From: Ectocarpus siliculosus
Taxonomy: Eukaryota; Sar; Phaeophyceae; Ectocarpales; Ectocarpaceae
Direction of reading: 5' to 3'
DNA length: 64,000 nucleotides
NCBI GenBank assembly: GCA_000310025.1
Contig: FN649737.1
Coordinates: 1,435,168-1,499,167, forward strand
Part shown: piece after piece, positions 58,174 through 64,000 of the stretch
Numbering within the stretch: the stretch's first letter is position 1
Layout of the letters: each line of letters opens with the position of its first letter
Program-made: the position numbers and the translations under genes
The notes under the pieces: model-generated
Told to the model about the DNA's origin: nothing
Databases searched by the model: none
Seen by the model: only the letters and a program-made list of their open reading frames with translations

Positions 58174-61100
58174 GTGGGCTCATTGATACCAGTGCTTTTT
58201 ATCCTTGCATCAGATTCCCATCTGCATATTTGGGGGGAAGGGAAACCTCCATTTCCGTATGCCTCGGGCCAGGAACCACCGGAAAGGCTGCGTGAATCGT
58301 GCGGCCCCGAGACCCTAATCCAGGAGATGGACGACGCCGGCATCGGGGGTGCGTTAATTGTGCAGGTCAGCTTGAGTTTAGGAGTGACAAAGTACACCAG
58401 GCAGCAGCTAGTATGTGGGCTGTGATGAAAGCACACAAGCCGCACTACTGAGTGAGTAATCTCGGTCCCGTCTAGTCTCAAGGCAGCGCTTACGGTAGTT
58501 AGTAGTTGCGCTTGACGCTTTAGGCTGGTTTGCTGCTTCCCCCCCTGTTCATGGTCCATAACTCCAGCGTACGGTAGGCATTGAGCCCAGAAAAATAGTT
58601 TACACGTCAATGATGCCTGGAGCTTTCAGTCACCCAACTGTAACCGACACGGGTTACATGAACGCCATGTATTTTCCTTCGCTGTTAAGCCAAATCACCC
58701 AACCAAACAACGCACATCTGCATGTTTGTTTCTGGTTCCGATTCGCTCTGTCGTGCAGCCCATCAACTACAAGTTTGACCACTCGTACGTGTTGGACGCC
58801 ATGAGCAAGTGGCCGGGCAAGGTGAGATACTGTAGGTTGAAGGTTATTGAACCCCGCCAATAATCTTTGCGGTGCCACGCTTGCACTGCTGTGTGTTCGA
58901 GATCGTCTGCGTACGATTGCCGCCACGAAGCTCCGGAGTACTGCTGGACGTTCTAGTGGAGAGGACTTGGTTTTGTAGCGTTTGCCTACGTGCACGTAGC
59001 GAATCCCCCTCGAGCCTCTTGAACGAATGTTGTCTTCCCCTCCAAAAGCTTCCAAATTCCATGTATTGGTCTGTCTGCCTATCTGAACTCTAGCACGACC
59101 TGTATTCTATCAGCCTGGCCAACCAACCAGAGCCCACGAGTGCGAACATGTCGGCATTTTGGTTGATTCCTTTCGGTCAGTTGAGCGACGTGGTCGTTCA
59201 CTCTTTTCAAATGCAGCAAAGCCAGCTTTCTTTGCCGTCGTCGCTGCGTAGCGTACGCTTGGGTCATTGTGGTGCCATCTACCCTCCTTTTCTCCCAATC
59301 GCCTGTCTTGATGCTCCTCTCTCTCCACAGTTTAAGGGGATGTGCCTGGCAAACCCAAACTTGAGCCCCCACGATGCATGTGCTGAGCTGGAACGCCTGC
59401 ATGACCAGGTGCGAGATACGGTAGTGCGACCCAATGTACGTGCGAGCAACGCTGCCAGTGAGGTCCATGCATAGACCTCAATTGTGGCATTAGTTGTTTT
59501 GCACAAGTCACAACAAGGCAAGAAACACGCGCTCCGTGGACTCGTTGACGATGTTTGTGTGCTGCAGGGAGCTTGATTCTCTCGCTCTTTGGTGCAATTG
59601 CTGTGGTGTGCAGGGTTTTTGTGGCGTGAGGTTCAATCCCTACCTTTGGCCGGAAGGAGGCGAGGGCATGAAGGATGACACAGGCGTGGCACTCTTTCGA
59701 AAGGCGGGCGAGTTAGGCCTTCCCGTCGGCGTGATGTGCTTCAAGGGGTTCGGACGTCACGTTGAAGAGATTGAGGCGTTGCTGCTCTCATCACCGCAAA
59801 CCAAGGCAAGGTGTCCATGTATGCGGTGCTTTAGTCCCGGTGGTATGTATGGGTGCATGTAACGATTCTGTACATTCCCCGTCATGCTCTTGAGTCAGGT
59901 TCTGAGTGGAGACGTCGATGTTTTGCTCAGGGAAGCTGTGCGTCTGAAGAAGAACCGAAGAGGCCAACCGCGACGGCTGTGGTGTTCTTGTGCCTACTTA
60001 CTTGCTTCCAACGCGCCTTCCCTTCACCGTCTCCAACTGTGAACTGTTGTCCTTTTTGGGTGTTTCCTACTGTAGCTGGTGGTGGATCACTTTGGGTTCT
60101 TCCTGCAGGATGGAGAGATCGACGAGACGGCATGGAAGCAAGTGCTAGCATTGTCCAAGTGAGTCAGTTGTTGTCGTGCGTCTCCCTGCTTAGTTTGGGA
60201 CGTGGTCCATTCGAATGGACCCGGTGGGTCCTTCGATCATGACTGCGAACATGGTCAAGATCCCCAAGAGTACTTGCGCTGTTGTCTTGACCATGTCAGA
60301 GTTAACAATCACGGTTCGCCTGACACACCGACACCCCGCCTTGCTTGATTGACGGATATGTTGGCAGGTATCCATCAGTATTCATAAAGACCAGCGCTCT
60401 GTTTCGGGTCGCCAAGGTACGCTCGATTTTTCTCTGGGTGCATATGAGAGGCACTTTCCGAGACTTCTACGTGTGTCGCGGGTGCGGTTGCTTTCTGGAC
60501 GACCAAAAAGCTGTGAAATCCTGTGTGTCGTTGCTGCGTTGATTTCTTCTATGCTGCACACGGCCTACATATATGCTGATTGCCTCGTACTCTGGGCTTG
60601 CGAATACGTAAGGTGCTATGCATGCGTTTTGTGGGACCCCTTGGTCTGGCTGGCAGTGCTCCTAGGCAGCCGTTATGCCTTTGCGTAAGGTGTAATTCTG
60701 TTCCTCGTGTTCAGTGTGTCGTTCTTCTCGCATCGGCCTCTGCAAGCAGCAAGCTTTCCCCACATCCGGTTGTTCTCTGGGCTCTGCGTTTGTCATGGGG
60801 TTGAACGGCCTTCATCATCACCTCTTGTCACCGTACGTTGAGTGCTGCCCTCCTTACCCGACGTGAACGTTCTCCAGTTGGTGTAATATTTCGCGCTTTC
60901 GCTTATGGCTTCTCCTCTTTGTGTTGTGACCTCAGGACCCTTATCCGTACGAGAGTCTTAAACCTCGATTCGCAGCGTTGATCGAGCACTTCGGCTCGAA
61001 TAGGCTTTTGTGGGGAAGCGACTTCCCCTTCGTCTCGGACGGGCAGTGCGGGTGAGCAACCCGTTTCGTTCGTGTTCATGTTAATGTCAAACTTTCCGGT

Positions 61101-61462
61101 TCTGCTTGCTCGAGAAGTGGTCGAGTCGACCCTCGAGAAACTGCTTTGTTCGAGGTTGTTCCGAGGCGACCGCAAGGAATCGCGTGTTTGGTTTTGGAGT
61201 TGTATGCTGGTGCCTGGATGTTGCAGAGGAGACATTTTCGTTAAGCTTGACCTGCGCCATCCTCCTTCTTGACCCTGTCCCTCCTCGTTACCCCCCCCCC
61301 CCCGGAACGTTGTGTTGCTATGCCATTTTGTGTCATATCACCAGGTACGGCCCGGCAAAAGACGTTGTGTGCGATGCCATGGGCCTCAAAGAGGAGGATG
61401 TGCACAATATCACCGGCGGCACGGCACAAGCACTCTTTGGCTCTTGGGCGGATGACGCATAG
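58174..61462 (+). CDS. Amidohydrolase-2 family metal-dependent hydrolase
   Basis: Eight exons (58174-58365, 58759-58821, 59331-59408, 59614-59805, 60076-60158, 60368-60416, 60936-61051, 61345-61462) join in frame to 296 residues. The fold is a TIM-barrel amidohydrolase like 2-pyrone-4,6-dicarboxylate lactonase. Key residues seen: DSHLHIW (the HxH metal pair near the N-terminus), GFCGVRFNPYLWP, the strand VVDHFGFF (third histidine) and LLWGSDFPFV with the catalytic aspartate. The substrate cannot be deduced; relatives hydrolyse or decarboxylate aromatic ring-cleavage products. The start is ambiguous: ATG 58174 gives a hydrophobic MGSLIPVLFILAS leader in frame, but the same bases form a good acceptor (CTTGCATCAG), so an upstream first exon is possible. 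Exon 4 appears to end with a GC donor (AAG|GCAAGG). Confidence 0.85.
61291..61303 (+). repeat. C(13) homopolymer
   Basis: Thirteen consecutive C in the last intron of the amidohydrolase gene, shortly upstream of the acceptor at 61344. Confidence 0.85.
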
Positions 61463-62515
61463 CGCTAGACTGCTTTATTTTGATGTTTTTTCGGACGCAG
61501 TTCAGTATATATGGTAGGTGGCAACACGCTTCTTTTATTTTTCAGTTTTGGAGGGTTTCTATCGTGCTTCCTTGCAGCCGGTGCTGTCGCGGTATCCTCA
61601 CCGCTTGCATTCGGGGCTGGGTGATTGTTCTGGAGAGGTACTCGAAGCAATGCTAGGCATGAGGCTAAATGCGAGGTTCTTTCCTACCGTCGCGCCGGTT
61701 GATATGTATTTCACGTGAAATATTGCCCACAAGTGACATCACAATGTAATTTGTGCAGGGGGGTTTCAAGGAACGACGGTGGAACGGGTCGGTACATAAG
61801 CAATGAAGCGGCTTGACCTGACCCCATCTAGACGTTCGGTGAAATATTTGCTTGAGCTGGACGTGTAGTCTAAGTGTCGACTCCAAGCACGGACGGGTGG
61901 ACGGCAAAAATTGACGTCCGGTGCGTGATATTTTCGGGGTGGCATATCAAATGTATCGAGCTTGTCATCAGGTTGAGTTCTGTGCTCCGTACGATGTACT
62001 TCGAAGTACAGGGTTAGTCAGACCCCAATGCACGCCAGTCCACGGTGCTGTCTTGTCATTTCGAACCATGCGATCAACGAGAAAATGCCGTTGTCTTTCG
62101 CGGGTTTCTAGTGCTTTGCGCTGTCTGTTACTGCATCAAGATTCGGCAATGAACGTGCTGAAAGCGCTTCCATCTAAAAAAATGAAGAATATTATTTTGT
62201 GAGCCTTTTGGAGTTCCGTGCCGAGGCATTCGGCGATATCGTGTCCGGCCAAGCACATCGGTGGCAATGAGCACTTTCTCGTCCAAAGGTGTGCCGTTGC
62301 TGCGGATTCACAATCGTTTCGGCGCGTGTACTTGTAGCTGCCGCTTAGACTGCTAGCACGTGCAGCACGAAACTTCCATACGGGATCAAGCGGCACAATG
62401 GAGCATCACTGGAAGCAACACTGAGAGGATCGACGTTGTACATAGTGAAGCAAACTGAACAAACACTAGAGCATCTCGCTCAGATGATACAGAAGCGGAC
62501 GCGGCTCTTCCAAGG
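61463..62515. other. Convergent 3' intergenic region
   Basis: Between the amidohydrolase stop (+) and the stop of the unidentified minus-strand gene. No exon, repeat family member or RNA gene was recognised. Confidence 0.4.
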
Positions 62516-63688
62516 CTACGGCAAATCTCCGTCGGCTCCTCGGTTTTGTGCTTGCTCGGCTTCTCCCCCACCCCCTTCGGCGGCCACGCCGTCCCCCGAG
62601 TTTATCGATTTGCTTATCAAGCCACCCGCCCGGAGGGACTCTTTAAGCTGTGCGGCGTGGTGTTCGAGCTGCCGAATCTGTTGCTCCTGCATTTCAATCT
62701 TTGTTTGCCAAACATGGATGAAATGGGCACGCGGGGGACAGCAATGGAGTGATTTAGGGTGGGCGCCAAAACGTCTGACGAGGAAGGCTTGACAGCAGGT
62801 TCGTTGCAGCAGCTCTTGACATTCAATTTGCAACGACAGAGAACAATTTCATCGCGTTGTCGGCAGTTGTCTGAATCTGGCGACTGTTGGCCTTGCCTGC
62901 CACTCTGCATAGTTTCATGTACTTTCCGACCCACAAGTCCTGGATGGATTGAGAACGGGCGGGCCCCCTCCACGTCTTTCTACCGTGTTTGAAGTCGACG
63001 AAACACAACCAAATCAACCAAAGGACAAAATATATCTCGCAGTTGTCTCCCCCTCCCAAAACCCAAGCCAGAACTGCTCCACACGTGCGATGAGCGTTTC
63101 TTTGGCGGCCCCGAGGGGACAGGATTTCGCTGAAAATAACCCCCAAATCACGTTCGGTGCCAAAACTGGGGCATCTGTAGGAAAAACCTCGATCCCGCCC
63201 ACAGAAACGGACTGAAGTTGAAAACCCGCCTACTTACATACGTACTTGGAGTTTGTTTTCCAAACTGACCAGTAAAATGCGGACGTGAGCGACACTCCGT
63301 ATCACAAGCTACATATGTATCAAACATACTCGAGGCGGGTCATCTCCAGAGTAAAAAACGCCGACGCCAAAGCAAGCAACGCCTTAACACCACCCGTCGA
63401 ATCTCTATGCCTGGTCCTCGTCCTCACCTCCCTCCACATCTGTTGCTGCCCCAAAAGGTGTCCCTCGTTGCTCGTGCCGGTAGCAGCCAATCGTTGTTGC
63501 CCACCAACCCCCACTGCCTCCTTATTATTCTGCCGAACCGCTCCGGAAGGAGGCGTAGGGTGCGCCGCGGGGCCGACCAAGGCCATTGTGGAGGCGTTTG
63601 TTGAGCTCTCGGTTAACCGCTGCACCCTTCTCCCCTTGGACAGGTTCTTGCTGCTAGCACCCCCTTGCCCGCCTGGCATGACCTGTCC
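62516..63688 (-). CDS. Unidentified gene fragment with C-terminal coiled coil (partial)
   Basis: Two convincing exons. 63688-63428 (acceptor TTGAAACAG, donor GAG|GTGAGG) encodes 87 polar residues rich in Gly, Ser and Gln (MPGGQGGASSKNLSKGRR, then GQQQMWRE). 62698-62516 is the last exon, starting IEMQEQQIRQLEHHAAQLKE, a heptad-like coiled coil of about 25 residues, then a Gly/Glu/Ala-rich tail and stop. Both are phase 0. A basic, serine-rich exon at about 63133-63060 (PPKKRSSHVW) may lie between them but is unproven. The gene continues past the right edge or upstream exons remain unseen. I do not recognise the family; a nuclear regulatory protein is only a guess from composition. Confidence 0.4.
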
Positions 63689-64000
63689 CTGTTTCAAGAG
63701 CGCGGTGTGTTGAAATAGGGGGAAGCGTGATCCAGTCAGACGTTCGGCAAGTGTTAGAAACGACACTGGGGTGGACGCAAGCGTCACGTTAAGTTAAAGG
63801 GGGGAGGGGGGGGGGGGGGGCGACCAAAGGGCTTGCACACACGTAAAATCTCAGGGATTCTGTTGTCCAAACAAATATAATATATCCAAGTCCCACGGGG
63901 CTAAAAAAAACACATAATATGCCAGCTTCACCCAAGCACCCAGGCTCCTAGGCCGCAAAGGTGTATTGTGGACAAGGTATGCAGGAAACACCACGGTGGA
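63689..64000. other. Right edge of the window
   Basis: Contains a G-rich homopolymer (63806-63820) and no recognisable exon. Probably intron of the unidentified minus-strand gene that begins beyond the window. Confidence 0.35.

Noticed and set aside
1-64000. CRISPR arrays, bacterial operons, integrated virus or large transposase genes
   Set aside because: No regularly spaced repeats, no closely packed intronless genes, and no polymerase, capsid, integrase or transposase motifs were seen in any frame.

Overview
This is nuclear DNA of a complex-plastid eukaryote, most likely a brown alga (stramenopile, Ectocarpus-like). That assignment is inference. The support is small exons (about 40-500 bp) split by 0.2-2 kb GT-AG introns, a thylakoid PsbP-like gene beside flagellar/centriolar and endomembrane genes, G+C near 50%, and a dispersed TACAGCAG/CTGCTGTA motif. 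No bacterial operons, CRISPR arrays or rRNA genes were seen. Every gene below was assembled by hand from splice signals, reading-frame continuity across introns and family similarity. Exon edges are therefore predictions, although almost all junctions keep frame.

Layout. 1-4.0 kb: no recognisable gene; two palindromic miniature elements. 4.0-4.8 kb (+): 3' part of a PsbP-domain gene. 5.4-5.6 kb: tRNA-like sequence with Pol III A and B boxes (possible SINE head). 6.5-9.6 kb (+): SAS-6-like protein. 10.9-30.7 kb (-): a very large ubiquitin-specific protease gene with more than 30 exons, encoding about 1,950 residues. 31.7-40.2 kb (+): TM9SF/EMP70 nine-pass membrane protein, 15 exons. 41.0-44.1 kb (+): METTL5-type 18S rRNA m6A methyltransferase, 6 exons. 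45.1-47.3 kb (+): mitochondrial ribosomal protein bL34m, 2 exons. 48.3-51.6 kb (-): KDM8/JMJD5-type JmjC protein, 5 exons, with a 700-bp fold-back element in intron 3. 52.9-55.0 kb (-): cyclin-D1-binding-protein-1-like (GCIP) gene, 5' end unresolved. 55-58 kb: repeat-rich gap with two more palindromic elements. 58.2-61.5 kb (+): amidohydrolase-2 family enzyme, 8 exons. 62.5-63.7 kb (-): fragments of an unidentified gene with a C-terminal coiled coil.

The genes do not form one pathway. They are housekeeping genes in mixed orientation. The protease and TM9SF genes are divergent with about 1.0 kb between start codons; the SAS-6-like and protease genes converge.

The most unusual object is the protease. 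It joins a MGCC acylation-type N-terminus, a degenerate EF-hand region, DUSP and ubiquitin-like domains, and two chromo-barrel/Tudor-knot-like modules, one before the catalytic Cys box and one inside the catalytic domain between the Cys and His boxes. Other leads are a four-copy family of TA-flanked palindromic MITEs, a long fold-back element, three candidate GC-AG introns and a strongly over-represented octamer.
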